From assembly GCF_012273895.1 (NCBI RefSeq), contig NC_052125.1, forward strand, positions 2,418,001-2,482,000: a stretch of DNA of 64,000 bases, written 5' to 3'. The DNA is from Zerene cesonia. Lineage: Eukaryota > Arthropoda > Insecta > Lepidoptera > Pieridae. The notes beneath the pieces were generated by a model. The model searched no databases. It was not told where the DNA came from and saw only the letters and a program-made list of their open reading frames with translations. The translations under genes and the position numbers were made by a program. Shown here one piece after another: positions 1 to 11,195 of the stretch; the stretch's first letter is position 1, and each line of letters opens with the position of its first letter.

Positions 1-149
1 TCTCTGTACCAAATTTCAACCAACCAAAGTGAAGAAGCAGACAGAGTTGCTTTCACATTTAAATTTTTAAAAATAAATACTCATACAGTATTTTATCTGT
101 GGTACAGCTCTTGTCTCTACAAAAACTATATTTACTTTTATAAATAATA

Positions 150-356
150 CTAGCTGCGCCCCGTGGTTTAACCCGCGTAAGTCCGTATCCCCGATCCCGT
201 AGGAAAATCGGGATAAAAAGTTGCCTATATGTTATTCCAGATGTCCAGCTGCTTACGTACCAAATTTCATTGCAATCGGTTCTGTAGTTTTTGCGTGAAA
301 GAGCAACAAACACACACACATCCTTATAAACTTTCGCATTCATAATATTAGTAGGA
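150..356 (-). mobile_element. HelA Helitron-like element, full length
   Basis: Nonautonomous rolling-circle-type element read on the minus strand. It begins TCCTAC and ends CTAG, and it is flanked by A before the 5' end and T after the 3' end. It has a small internal insertion after the GTCCGTATCC block. No coding capacity. Confidence 0.85.
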
Positions 357-388
357 TGTACCTTTGTAGGTACCTATTTTTTTTATGT

Positions 389-615
389 CATAGCGGGCAG
401 CTGAGCTGGTGGTTCGCCTGATGGTAAGCGATCACCACCGCCCATGAACATTCGCAGAGGCTCAGACCTCTGAGAATGCGCTGCCCACTTTAAAGGGATA
501 AGGGATAAGGAAAGGATTGAGGGCAGAAAAGACATTCCTTCTTTTCTGCCCTCAATCCTTTCCTTTTTCCAGTCCATTGACTGGGAAGGATTAGGAGAAG
601 GAAATAGGCCTCCGG
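389..615 (+). repeat. R5 repeat with inverted second half
   Basis: Copy of a dispersed lepidopteran repeat whose best block reads GCTGGTGGTTCGCCTGATGG, then AAGCGATCACCACCGCCC and a CAGAGG/CCTCTG hairpin. The second half folds back: 507-531 and 541-565 are perfect 25-bp inverted arms around a 9-base loop. The full-length form is at 59769-60091. Confidence 0.75.
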
Positions 616-1010
616 TACCTTTGTAGGTAATTTCAGAATATGTAAAATGCTATATGAACGTATAAAATATACTAAAATATGTTCCACAGTTTATCCGGAT
701 CAAAAACACCTTAATCTCTATACTATAATACATTTAATACCAATACACAACTAACCGTCACGCCGCACACGCAATAAAACGATTTCTAAGAAATAACTCG
801 CCGCAAAACCAAATAAAATCGTGATGGATGCCGACGAGCGGCCGCGGGCGACGTCGGGCGTAATCACTAGCTAGCATTGATTGATTTACTGAGCGCTGCC
901 TATACATGTAATCGGGGTATAAAGTATTATAGAATTATGTCAGAAAATGAAGCGTAGCTATATGGAATATAATATTTAACTCAAACTTAAATTCAAACAT
1001 TTGTTAAAAA
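616..1010. other. AT-rich non-coding stretch
   Basis: No reading frame or recognised repeat. A short GC-rich patch at about 825-870 contains a NotI-type GCGGCCGC and GACGTCGGGCG; nothing further can be said. Confidence 0.5.
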
Positions 1011-1212
1011 CCAGCTGCGCCCCGCGGTTTCACCCGCGTAAGTCCGTATCCCGTAGGAATATCGGGATAAAAAGTTGCCTATATGTTATTCCAGTTGTCC
1101 AGCTGTCTACGTACTAAATTTCATTGCAATCAGTTCAGTAGTTTTTGCGTGAAAGAGCAACAAACACACACATCCTTTCAAGCTTTTTTTGGCATTTATA
1201 ATATAAGTAGGA
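1011..1212 (-). mobile_element. HelA Helitron-like element, 3' end mutated
   Basis: Full-length copy in which the terminal CTAG has become CCAG. It is followed directly by a TATG/TGTATA-rich microsatellite to about 1245. Confidence 0.85.
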
Positions 1213-1289
1213 TGTATGTGTATATGTATATGTATATATAATATGTATTTTAGTAGGATAGGATAGGATTAGTTAGATATTGGCTTATG

Positions 1290-1445
1290 TAATGACATCG
1301 GCCTTCTGTAAGGGTTCAGGACATAATCCACTACGCTGGCCAAGTTCGAGGGCAGATGTCACATGTCGTCGAACTTTTAATTCTGGACATGCCGGATTCC
1401 TTATACAGTTTTCCTTCACTGCTTCGAGAAATGGTGATGTGGATT
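1290..1445 (-). repeat. S1 SINE fragment (3' body)
   Basis: Contains the S1 body blocks CATAATCCACTACGCTGGCC and GATGTCACATGTCGTCGAAC. It lacks the tRNA-like head and is diverged. Confidence 0.75.
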
Positions 1446-2137
1446 TTTTTGTTTACTATTTTTTTCGTATAAGTAGACTCGTTATTATTCAGGAAAATAG
1501 TACATTAGACCTTACAAAAGTCTTTGTTTAAAGTCCTAACTATCTATGTCTTATTAGACAATACACTGTTAGTTATTTTGATTGCTTGTTTAACAAAAAA
1601 TAAGAAAAAACACATGGATATAAATGAGCCTTTAACTAGGTACAATTATATCGCACTCGCATTGGCTAAACATTTTATATTTTATTTCAATGTATCGTTA
1701 AAAACTAACCGCCAAGGTCATTGTAACAATGACAAACCGAACGCATGAATAATTTTCAAATATGGAATCCAATCGTGACCCGCCGGCGGCGCGCTTGTTT
1801 CTGATTGGTCGACTCTGACATGTACCACAGATTGTGGTGTCGGGTTTCTATTGTTGTATTCGTATTAGGTTTTATATAATAAATAATAATTAATTATATA
1901 CAGGAATATTGATTAAGCTTCGCTCTGTAAATAATTATCTACAAGTAGATAGTCTAGGGCAATATTAGGTAAAGGTATTCATCTTTATTGATTTCTTCTT
2001 TATTAGCCCTACAATAGGTACCTACAACTTTGTAATTATCAAAGACTCTTGCATAAAGAAACTTGAGTTACCCCGTTAGGTTACCGAAGATCCCAATCCA
2101 GATTCTTAAATGGAGCCATATGACAATAATCCCACTA
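1446..2137. other. Non-repeat AT-rich DNA with small GC-rich island
   Basis: No supported gene. The patch at about 1775-1830 is GC-rich (CCCGCCGGCGGCGCGC) and is followed by GATTGG, an inverted CCAAT box, so it could be a small regulatory island, but there is no neighbouring gene to tie it to. Confidence 0.4.
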
Positions 2138-2343
2138 TCACACTAGAATTATAAATGTGAAAGTTTGTTTGTTTGAATGTTTGTCAGTCAATCACGCTGA
2201 AACTACTGAACGGGTTTTGATGAAATTTGGTATGTAGACAGGGTATGAGCTAACTTTAGTGATAGGATAGTTTTATCCCGATTAAATGCTTCCTTGGGAT
2301 AAAATAATCTTGATATCCGAGCGAAGCCGGGACGAGCGTCTAG
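2138..2343 (+). mobile_element. HelG Helitron-like element
   Basis: Starts near TCACACTAG and ends GAGCGTCTAG. The inside carries the AACTACTGAACGGGTTTTGA and ATGAAATTTGG blocks shared by many lepidopteran Helitrons. A second copy on the other strand is at 53031-53238. Confidence 0.75.
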
Positions 2344-3507
2344 TTTCCTATCAATAACAAAAAGAATCACGTCAAACGGTCGAAAACCCACGGAGCTATC
2401 GAGTAAAAAAAAAAAAAAAAAATAACAATCGATTTGAGAACCTTGGAAACAACTGCATTTGCCATCTGAGCATGCTATTATGGTAATTCATAAGACGCCA
2501 AGAAGTCAGCTTAGATAGCACTCGGCACAGAGTATATAATGAAACGATAAATGTCAAACATATATAAAACACCTCCGTTAAATGAGAAATGTGATGAGTA
2601 TGATAATATCGATATACTTCAATAACTATGCAAATTTTATCGCCACCAGCTGGTTTGTCATACCACTATGAATATTTTAAGTGTGTTGTGTTTTGAGTTA
2701 TCTTTTTATGGGAACTAATAAATATTTAAATAAAATCTGACATGATTAAATAAACAAGGAAATTAAAAAAGTTCACCAATTTTAACTTATTAAAAAAAAA
2801 AAAAATTACAGATCAATTTTCGAAGCGAGAAAAGTTATGTACTTGTGAAATTATTTTAAACACGTATTTGTACTTATTCTATAATATATAATTATTACAG
2901 TTTTTTTATGTTACAATAATCAGCTTTTTTGGGAAACAATTTTACAACATAATTTTGGATTGTAATTATGTGTGTTTTATTTTATTATTTTTTTAGTTTC
3001 AACAGTCGTATGTAATTACTAAGTTATTAAACAGCAAACTAATGCTTTTTCTTTCAATTTTCTAAAACATAGATTGTCAAACGCAATTATGTCAGCTGTC
3101 ACTATAATTAAATTTTCTCTTGGCGGGAACACCCATAGACAATTTTATTGACACAGAGTATAAAATCAAGCGGTTCAAAGCGTAGTATTTGATTATACGC
3201 GTAATATATAAACCAGTCCGTCTGTACGCTAATTGCGAAGCACCGATTGGTTGATTATTGGGTTCTGGAGTTCTCACGAGTGTCTGATATATGGGTGCAA
3301 TGTATGAATTTTGGTATATGATGGGAACTAAGACTGGAACTATAGGTATGTGACTAGTGATACGTCCGCGGCTTCTCTCGATCTCTTCATAAAATCATTA
3401 ACATTAACTCAATGACTACTTATATTATATATGTAAGTAATCGGATCACGCAGACAGAATTTCATTTATAATATTATAATGAAAAGGACGTCTTTAAATG
3501 AATCTTC
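2344..3507. other. AT-rich non-coding stretch
   Basis: An A-tract lies at 2405-2422. The longest reading frames are about 60 codons with no family resemblance. No dispersed repeat was recognised. Confidence 0.5.
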
Positions 3508-3680
3508 TAATATATAAAATTCTCGTCTCACAATGTTTGTTTAAATGTTCCTCCGAAATAGCTAGATCGATTCTTATAAAATCTTATGTGGATATTAGGT
3601 AGGTCTCAGAATCAGCCAACATCTATTTTTCGTATGAATGGTAAAAGTAAGGCAGAAAAGCGTATGCTGGGAACAAATAG
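3508..3680 (+). mobile_element. HelD Helitron-like element, diverged
   Basis: Starts with ATATATAAAATTCTCG, contains CAACATCTATTTTTCGTATG and AGTAAGGCAGAAAAGCG, and fades before the expected GCAGCTAG end. Confidence 0.7.
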
Positions 3681-5344
3681 TTTATAATAAGTATAAACGT
3701 ATTATTTATTTTATTGTCATCGAATACATATTTAAAAAGGGTTCTTTATTTCTTAAAGGAAATTATTCTTATCTGTTTTTGTATGTATATTTGTAATATT
3801 TTCAAACGACAAATTTTCTCGACCCATTTCAAAAATTCTTTCATCATTAAAAAGTTGCATTTTTACTGAGTAACTATGCTATATATATGCCCCGGACGAA
3901 GCCGGGGTGACCAGCTGTATACTATAATGTCTCCCCTCTATTTAAATACATTCGAAAAACATCCCTCCTAACGCTGTCAATAAAAAAAAAACAGATCAAT
4001 TGCCAAACGTAGAAAGATACAGATAAAAAAATAACACCAAAAAGGCCAAGGGTTTTCGGAATGTACATTTAATTGCGGCTAATTCAGGGCCTGCGGTAAC
4101 GATTACAAGAGAATCGAACGCACGACCCGTATCATAATAATTCTTCTGTAAATCAGAATTGTCTGTGATTTATGGCGCGAACGGTTTTAGAAAATCGCTA
4201 TATAATCGCTGAAAAATTTTAAATGTCGGTTTTTAAATAATGGCGGTAATTTGATATTTCTATGTAGATATTTAATTCTTGTTATGATTCCTTGGTTTTT
4301 TTTTTTAGTTTAACCCAAACCTTTAAAGTTTAAACTATATAAATAAATGTTTATTATTTATTATTAATTTCAGAAGATATAATAACTATGTAAATATACA
4401 TATTAACAAAAATAATAATAATGACACCGAAATAAATTCTAAAATGAGACCAAATTTGAATAATTTCCTATCAAACATAATAATGATCGCACCATCGTTT
4501 ACAAATCTATAAAATAATCGACTATCAAAGCCAAAAATACATTCGAATTGAATCCTCCTTCGTTTTTGGGTAAGTCAGTTAAAATAAAATAATCTTATAC
4601 GTGTAATAAAATTTGTAAACTTAAACGAAAAACAGGTGTTGTGACCTGCGAAATAATGAAGTTCTTTCTATCCATTAATAGATGGCGCTGAAACAAATAA
4701 GCATTAAAATTCAGTTCATTTAACTTAGATAGTATAAAATGATGATGATTATACATGTGATTTTTTTCTTACTTTCATATTTATTTTAGTTTAAGACTTA
4801 AGTGATAATTTATCGTAACTCCGTCCTGTAACAACTATATCGTAAACTATTAAAATTGAATCAAAAAACATTGCTAAAGCTAAACTATTAATGCTAAAAG
4901 CAAGAAATGAACCTCCATGTCATCATACGCTCGAAAAACATTACCCTTCTTCTGTCGCAGTCGGATAACGAAATAGAATTACTTATTAACACACATATTA
5001 CCTATCATCATCATATTTTCAATATAATTTTAACCCTCCGCGTTTCATTACAAAAACTAACCTCAAAATTCCAGCTACAACGTAACAATCTACAAATCAG
5101 ATTTAAAATAACCAACCGTAGCTGAGATTAACAAAGTATTGCGAAATAAAAATCCCATTTCCCAGACCGTCACGCGAGCGCAGATAAAACAAAAGAAATA
5201 TATAAATAAAACAAAGAAATACGTAATTGGTTAGTAACATGCTATGCTCTCACGCAACGATGTTTCGTCTTTATGTCACTAGTATGTTAAACGGGTTGTA
5301 TGAAGAAACACATTTTTATATAGACATGTATGTGTTTAAAAAAG
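3681..5344. other. AT-rich non-coding stretch
   Basis: Contains a Helitron-type GC remnant at about 3889-3912 (CCCCGGACGAAGCCGGGG) and an AGATGGCGC motif at 4680-4688. The 72-codon frame at 4907-5125 shows no domain, no repeat and no splice context, so it is not called a gene. Confidence 0.5.
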
Positions 5345-5650
5345 GCAGTGGTGGCTCAGTGGTGAGAACCTCGGACTTCAAAATCGATAAGTCGGGGTTC
5401 GAGACCGGGCGAGCGTGCAGGAAATAAATTGATTTTTCAATTTATCTGCACATGTGGATAACATCTCCACTGCTTAAAACGGTGAAGGAAAACATCGTGA
5501 GGAAACCGGCATGTCCGAGAATGAAAAAGTTCGACGACATGTGACATCTGCCAACCCGCACTTGGCCAGCGTGGTGGATTATGGCCAGAACTCATAGGAG
5601 GCCTGTGTGTGATTGTGTGTGGTGAACATATTATATGGGCTGATGATGAA
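5345..5650 (+). mobile_element. S1 SINE, full length
   Basis: tRNA-derived SINE. The head carries a box A-like TGGTGGCTCAGTGGTGAG and a box B GGTTCGAGACC, the elements of an internal RNA polymerase III promoter. The body runs through GAAGGAAAACATCGTGAGGA and ends in GGGCTGATGATGA, a tail type typical of CR1/RTE-like LINE partners in Lepidoptera. It carries no protein and depends on LINE proteins. Confidence 0.85.
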
Positions 5651-5657
5651 GTATGTG

Positions 5658-5932
5658 TTTATACTAATAGTGATATCTGGAGAGTTCGTTTGCTTGAACG
5701 CACTGATCTCTGTAACTACTGGTCCGATTTGAAAAATTATTTCGGTGTTAGATAGTTCATTTATTGAGGAAGGCTATACGCTATATATCACGCTAAGACC
5801 AATAGCGGAACACCAAGTAAAACTGTTTCAAAATCGAGGGATCTTTCTTCCCTATTGAGAACCGCTGCGTGAGAGTTAGCGTTAATTTAAAGTGACTATT
5901 ACACGTGGACGAAGTCGCGGGCGAAAGCTAGT
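5658..5932 (+). mobile_element. HelB-like Helitron with unusual 3' half
   Basis: The 5' part matches HelB (TTGAACGCACTGATCTC, GGTCCGATTTGAAAAATT, TTATTGAGGAAGGCTATA). The 3' part after about 5800 is different and ends GCGGGCGAAAGCTAG, so it may be a recombinant. Confidence 0.7.
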
Positions 5933-5958
5933 TATAAATACTATATTTTCGTTGATAA

Positions 5959-6133
5959 TCCTACTAATATTATAAATGCGAAAGTTTGTAAGGATGTGTG
6001 TGTGTTTGTTACTCTTGAAATGAAATCTGGTACGTAGACAGTTGGACAACTGGAATAACATATAGGCAACTTTTTATCCCGATATTCCCGCGGGATACGG
6101 ACTTACGCGGGTGAAACCGCGGAGCGCAGCTAG
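5959..6133 (+). mobile_element. HelA Helitron-like element, internal deletion
   Basis: Both termini are intact (TCCTACTAATATTATAAATG and GCAGCTAG), but about 25 bases around the CTCTTTCACGC block are missing. Confidence 0.85.
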
Positions 6134-6179
6134 TATTATATATAACACTCTTTCATTTTCACCTACATATTTCAATCAT

Positions 6180-6290
6180 TATATGTTTGTACGTAACCGA
6201 CTCCTTGAGACTTGATTTTTACCGCTTATGCACTTATCCAGTATCGATGACAGTACAATAATTTCATGAGCTTATCTTATTATCCTTACA
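6180..6290 (+). repeat. HelS-type repeat fragment
   Basis: Block TGTTTGTACGTAACCGACTCC followed by GATGACAGTACAATAATTTC. Related copies are at 22600, 23143, 52500, 55582 and 58295. Termini are not resolved. Confidence 0.6.
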
Positions 6291-6636
6291 ATTTAATTGA
6301 TTTTATCAAATGTGTTTTTCAGTTTTTTCTTTTAATTATATTTATCATTTTATTTTTATTGCTTCGCATTTTAAAATAAGTAGGTAAAATGCAGTTGAAA
6401 ATAGTGTATATTTACAATATAATTATTTATACATAAAACGTACGTTGAGTTATATATAATTCATTTATTCTGCGGGGGCGTCCATTAAGAACGTGTGTCG
6501 TTATTTGCCCTTTTTTTATATTTTAAAACAGAAAAACAAATCTGCATTTATAATTATAGCATACAAATTCATATCCGATATGTTTAATGAGAAATAAGCT
6601 GTTAAAAAAGCAGGATATTTTATACATTGCACCCAC

Positions 6637-6693
6637 GTATCGAGACAAAACTATTAATTCCTTTTCTTGAAGTCACTAGCTATAATATAGACA
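6637..6693 (+). repeat. U1 dispersed repeat
   Basis: A roughly 57-bp block with TTGCACCCACGTATCGAGAC and TTTTCTTGAAGTCA. It is repeated in inverted orientation at 9641-9697. Class unknown. Confidence 0.6.
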
Positions 6694-7025
6694 TAATAAT
6701 ATTAAAGTTGTTGCAGCGCCATTGCATCCACACTTCCAACGATATTGCATTTTAAAAACATTGTAAAACATATGAAAAAATAACACGAACCCATCACAGC
6801 TAGATCAATAGATGAATCGTTGTTAATTATACGTTAGCACCAATATATTGGGTTTAATAATATGTTATATTTATCGAGAAAAAAATTTAATTTATTACCC
6901 GAATCAGCTTGATTGATCGGTGATGAATCGATAATACGAAAACTGTGGAGTCAATGTTGTTCTGTTTAAAAAATGAATTTATATGTGTCTATATCTTTTG
7001 ATTTTTCGTTTGATTTTATAGATTA

Positions 7026-7247
7026 CTAGCTGCGCCCCGTGGTTTCACCCGCGTAAGTCCGTATCCCGTAGGAATATCGGGAAAAAAGTTGCCTATATGT
7101 TATTCCAGTTGTCCAGCTATCTACGTACCAAATTTCATTGCAATCGGTTCAGTAGTTGTTGCGTGAAAGAGCAACAAACGCACACACATCCTTACAAACT
7201 TTCGTATTTATAATATTAATTAATAGGAAGTAGGAAGGATAGTAGGA
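7026..7247 (-). mobile_element. HelA Helitron-like element with extended 5' end
   Basis: The 3' CTAG end is at 7026. At the other side the TCCTAC terminus is repeated (7223-7247 on the plus strand reads TAGGA AGTAGGA AGGA TAGTAGGA). Confidence 0.85.
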
Positions 7248-8544
7248 TTCAAATGACTATTTATTAGTGTATTGAATAAAGTCAGGGACTTCTTTTGATT
7301 GAAAATACAGCATAATAATTTGATATACGGAACGTTAACATAGTTTATATCAGCTAGGATTTGATATTACATGCTAAACAATGATCTGTTTTAACCCTGA
7401 CGCATGAAAGGAAAAGCGATGTAAGTTTCACGGCGGTGTCTGACAATTTGTCTTCTTCTTCTTCTTTATTAAATGGCAACTCCCGATTCCACTGAGGACG
7501 GACTTCTGCCAGTGTCACGTTTTGTACAGATAGTCAGTGGCTTTTATTGTCGTGTTATTATGAGCTTGTATTAAGCATACTCTGTGCTAAAGAAAAATCA
7601 CGAGTGAGATGTACTGTTGACAATTTGTCTATTTTGTCTATTTGTCTGCCTGTGTGTGTCTGTGTCACGGTAGCTGTCAAATGAATGGTCCAAATTAGCT
7701 AGGGTTTATTTTTATAATTTGAATGACAGTTTCCTTTAGATGGTCACAGGTGCCAGCGGGAGTTATTTTATCACAATTCTCTAAACACGTCAATTAAAAT
7801 ACTAAGTGCTTGACTTAAGAGGAGTTTCCTTTTACTTGATTTTGTGAAAAGCAAGTGAATTATATAGCAATACCTACATCTTCAGAGGTAGCTTACCATC
7901 AGGCTATCCACACGGCTCGTATGCCCACACTAAATAAAGAAAATCATATGAATTTTTTTCTTAGTATATACCATTTAATATATAATAATCCACAGCTGTT
8001 TAATAATTTACTGTAGTAAAATTGTAAAATGTAAAAATAGTGCCAACAGCGACTCCACAGCACCTCTAGAACAAAGTTTAATTGACGCATCGTTTCCTTC
8101 ATTCTTATTTTTCGACATATTAATGTTTTGAATAAAATTTTTGAATGTTCGCCTTTTGATTTAATGCCTCGAGCATATGACGTTATCGGGCATGAGTTAT
8201 GGATACTGGATCATATTTGATGCATATGCATTTGGCTTAAGGAATTTGAAAAAAAAAATACAGATGTTACTAGAATAATCTATGAATAAAAATAATCAAA
8301 AATTGTCTCTGGCACACGCAAATGTCATGGTATTCATTCAATATTGCTTTAAAGTCTAAAACTTTAGAAAGAACCTTACCTAATTATTCGTGCGTATTGA
8401 TAAATTATTTCCGTGTTATTCTGTGGACAGTCAAACATAAAATCACACGGAAACTAGGACCGGAGTAGCAATAGAAAATGGGGGCGGGAAATAATATATC
8501 CTTGGGAGCAGACGGAGTTGCGAGAGGTAACTAGTAAATAATAA
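7248..8544. other. AT-rich non-coding stretch
   Basis: Contains a short CTT repeat at 7451-7466 followed by a moderately GC-rich block (to about 7530) that may be a truncated LINE, but no reading frame supports this. Nothing else recognised. Confidence 0.45.
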
Positions 8545-8692
8545 TTAAGTGGTGTCCCGTGTCCCCTAGTGGGGTATGGGGCAGATGATGTACATCTGTG
8601 TCCTGCCAGACCGAGACATTTTTTTTTTGAGCGTCCCCACCGGGAATTGAACCCAGGACCCCTCGCGTCTACGCTCATGCGTTAACCATTGT
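8545..8692 (-). mobile_element. S2 SINE with internal deletion
   Basis: Minus-strand copy of the tRNA-headed S2 SINE. Box B-like GGGTTCAATTCCCGG is visible in the head and GGGACACGGGACACC at the tail. The middle block containing CACCTACTTGTCCATAAA is missing. Confidence 0.8.
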
Positions 8693-8804
8693 TTATTATT
8701 GTAAATAGTAATATATAAATTAATGTATAAATTGTTGTATATAGGTTTTAGTTTTGACTTGGTAAAATAATTGGCCAAATATCAAATCAAATCACATCAA
8801 AAAC

Positions 8805-8905
8805 TGTATTTCGCACCTTTATAAACCAAATATTACAAACATGAAGCAAAACAGGCGGTCTTATCGCTTAAGCGATCTCTTTCAGGCAACCTGTACAGGA
8901 ACAAG
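8805..8905 (-). repeat. R17 LINE 3'-tail fragment
   Basis: Contains GCGATCTCTTTCAGGCAACC. The same tail type is at 59345, 62745 and, in the other orientation, 54595. It is probably a 5'-truncated insertion of a lepidopteran LINE. Confidence 0.55.
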
Positions 8906-9136
8906 TATTTTAATAAAAACAGGGATGCGCACTAAATTATAATTGAAAATTTACATGAAAAAATTATACGTAGCGGTTGTTAGATATAGCTAGATTATTT
9001 GTTATATGGTTGCCATATTATAGTATCTATTTGGCATCTTTTTTGTCTTTAGGTGCATAGATAAATTATAATTACCAGTGTTTAGTAATTTCACCACTGA
9101 TCGAAAGGTTGAAGGTTGAATCAAAGGTTTGAATTC

Positions 9137-9312
9137 GAAGGTATGTGGCCAACGTATTTGGCCAGTGAGGTGGATGAGGGCCCTTTATCGCAGGAGGCCT
9201 GTGTCCCTTTAGCGGGAGCATATATAGGTTAATAATGTTATGTACTTTATCGCATAAGGCCTGTGTCTCTGCAGTGGAAGCATATATAATATAAGTTAAT
9301 GATTTTATGTAT
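9137..9312 (+). repeat. S1 SINE 3' fragment with tandem duplication
   Basis: Diverged S1 tail (GGCCAGTGAGGTGGATGAGG, GGAGGCCTGTGTCCC). The last ~64 bases occur twice in tandem, 9183-9244 and 9245-9312. Confidence 0.65.
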
Positions 9313-9436
9313 TTTAAAAAGTTTAGGATATCAAAATGTGGTTGGGATTTATTTTATTTGTCGTTACAGTCTTTTAGGACGTCCACTCTTGGACATAGGC
9401 CTCCAACAAAGACTTCCTCATTTATTTTATTTCTTG

Positions 9437-9636
9437 CTAGCTACGGCCCGCGGTTTCACCCGCGTAATTCCATATCCCGTAGGAATATCGGGATAAAAAG
9501 TTGCCTATATGTTATTCCAGTTAACCAGCTGTCTACGTACCAAATTTCATTGCAATAGGTAAAGTAGTTTTTGCGTGAAAGAGACACAAACACACACACA
9601 TCCTTACAAACTTTCGCATTTATAATATTAGTAGGA
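9437..9636 (-). mobile_element. HelA Helitron-like element, full length
   Basis: Near-consensus copy with CTAG at 9437-9440 and TCCTAC at the far end. A reading frame at 9456-9695 is an accident of the repeat. Confidence 0.88.
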
Positions 9637-9640
9637 TTAT

Positions 9641-9697
9641 AGCCATTGACTTCAAGAAAAAGAATTAATTGCTTTGTCTCGATACGTGGGTGCAATA
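9641..9697 (-). repeat. U1 dispersed repeat
   Basis: Inverted copy of the 6637-6693 block, starting only a few bases after the HelA 5' end. Confidence 0.6.
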
Positions 9698-9712
9698 TTA
9701 AAATTTATGTCA

Positions 9713-9818
9713 TCCTACTAATATTATAAATGTGAAAGAATGTAAGGATGTTTGTGTGTGTTTTTTGATCTTTTGTTTGTTGATCTTACAGACTTTCGCA
9801 TTTATAATATTAGTAGGA
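9713..9818. mobile_element. Double-ended HelA derivative
   Basis: The left end is a HelA 5' terminus (TCCTACTAATATTATAAATG) on the plus strand. The right end is the same terminus on the minus strand. The roughly 26-bp ends therefore form terminal inverted repeats, and no HelA 3' end is present. Confidence 0.75.
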
Positions 9819-10101
9819 TATTTAATACTGAATTTATTTGAAGTAGTAACGGCTTACGTCCATCAGCATTACTCACACGTCTTATCAAATTCTGACGGGA
9901 TTCTCAATAAAAACACGAAAAAGCAGTCAGTATCTAATTTCCAAAAAACATCCCGCCGAGATATATACCGCACGATAAATTCATAATTGTCGGTTACAAC
10001 GTACATTTATCAAATTAATCTATCGACTTTGTTGGGATCGACGTGCGTTGGCTTCCGATCGAATGTTTTCATCGATTTTTTTTGTTTAGAATATAAACAT
10101 A

Positions 10102-10300
10102 CTAGCTGCGCCCCGCGGTTTCACGCGAGTAAGTCCGTATTCCGTTGGAATATCGGGATAATAAGTTGCCTATGTGTTATTCCAGTTGTCCAGCTGTCTA
10201 TGTACAAAATTTCATTGCAATCGGTTTGGCAGTTTTTGTGTGAAAGAATAACAAACAAACACACATTTTACAAACTTTCGCATTTATAATATTAGTAGGA
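10102..10300 (-). mobile_element. HelA Helitron-like element, full length
   Basis: Complete copy with several point changes (CACGCGAGTAAG instead of CACCCGCGTAAG) that weaken the 3' hairpin. Confidence 0.85.
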
Positions 10301-10437
10301 AGTAGCATAAATGGATGTTTGTTAGTTTTTCACGTTAAAACTACTGAATGGATTTTAATGAATCTTTAAAGTAATTAAGCTTCAGAATCAGAATAGGACT
10401 TGAGCTATATAAATTATTGCCCATTTGCTATTATGAA

Positions 10438-10688
10438 CGTGGAGGTGCAGTTTGTGAAGTTGTAGAGGGTTATCTCTGGTTCTGCTGAACAGATTTAAAA
10501 CATCCTTAACCAACAGAAAGTCACGGCGGTTCTGCCCGCGTACTCAGAGGAAAATATTGATATTCCCAGGGATTTTCTCTTTCCCGTAAATTTTCCGGGA
10601 TAATCTACATATTCTCCTTTCTCTGGCCCTGTAGTTCGTGTGATGAACGCTTTCAAACAAACAAACTCTTTATATTTATTAGTATAAA
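10438..10688 (+). repeat. HelR-type Helitron-like fragment
   Basis: Contains GAGGGTTATCTCTGG and CTGAACAGATTTAAAACATC, similar to a fragment at 56195-56290. Ends are not defined. Confidence 0.45.
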
Positions 10689-10731
10689 TACATTATTAGA
10701 TATATTAATGCTATTCAAATTATATATTGAA

Positions 10732-10922
10732 CTAGCTTCAGCCCGCGGCTTCGCACGCGTTAATTCAAGTAGTTTAATAAATGTTATTATACATATAAAC
10801 CTTCGTCTTGAATCACTCTATCTATTTAAAAAAAACCCCATCAAAATCCGTTTAGTAATTTTAAAGATTTAAGCATATATAGACATAGGGACAAAGAAAG
10901 CGAATTTGTTTTATACTATGTC
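10732..10922 (-). mobile_element. HelC Helitron-like element
   Basis: The 3' end is at 10732 (CTAG on the minus strand, next to CCCGCGGCTTCGCACGCG). The inside has ATATAAACCTTCGTCTTGAA and AAAATCCGTTTAGTAA. The 5' end is near ATAGTATAAAACAAA. Confidence 0.8.
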
Positions 10923-10995
10923 TATGTACAGAAAACCTAAAGGCAATTAATTCATGTTCTATTTGATGTCTATAGTGAAGAGGACATAATATTTA

Positions 10996-11195
10996 TCCTA
11001 CTAATATTAAAAGTGCGAAAGTTTGTAAGGATGTGTGTGTGTTTGTTACTTTTTCACGCAAAAACTACAGAACTGATTCCAATGAAATTTGTTACGTAGA
11101 CAGCTGGACAACTGGAATAACATATAGGCAACTTTGTATCCCGATATTCCTACGGGATACGGACTTACGCGGGTGAAACCGCGGGGCGCAGCTAG
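10996..11195 (+). mobile_element. HelA Helitron-like element, full length
   Basis: Plus-strand copy from TCCTACTAATATT to GCAGCTAG. The 3' hairpin (CGCGG, loop GTGAAA, CCGCG) is intact. Confidence 0.88.
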
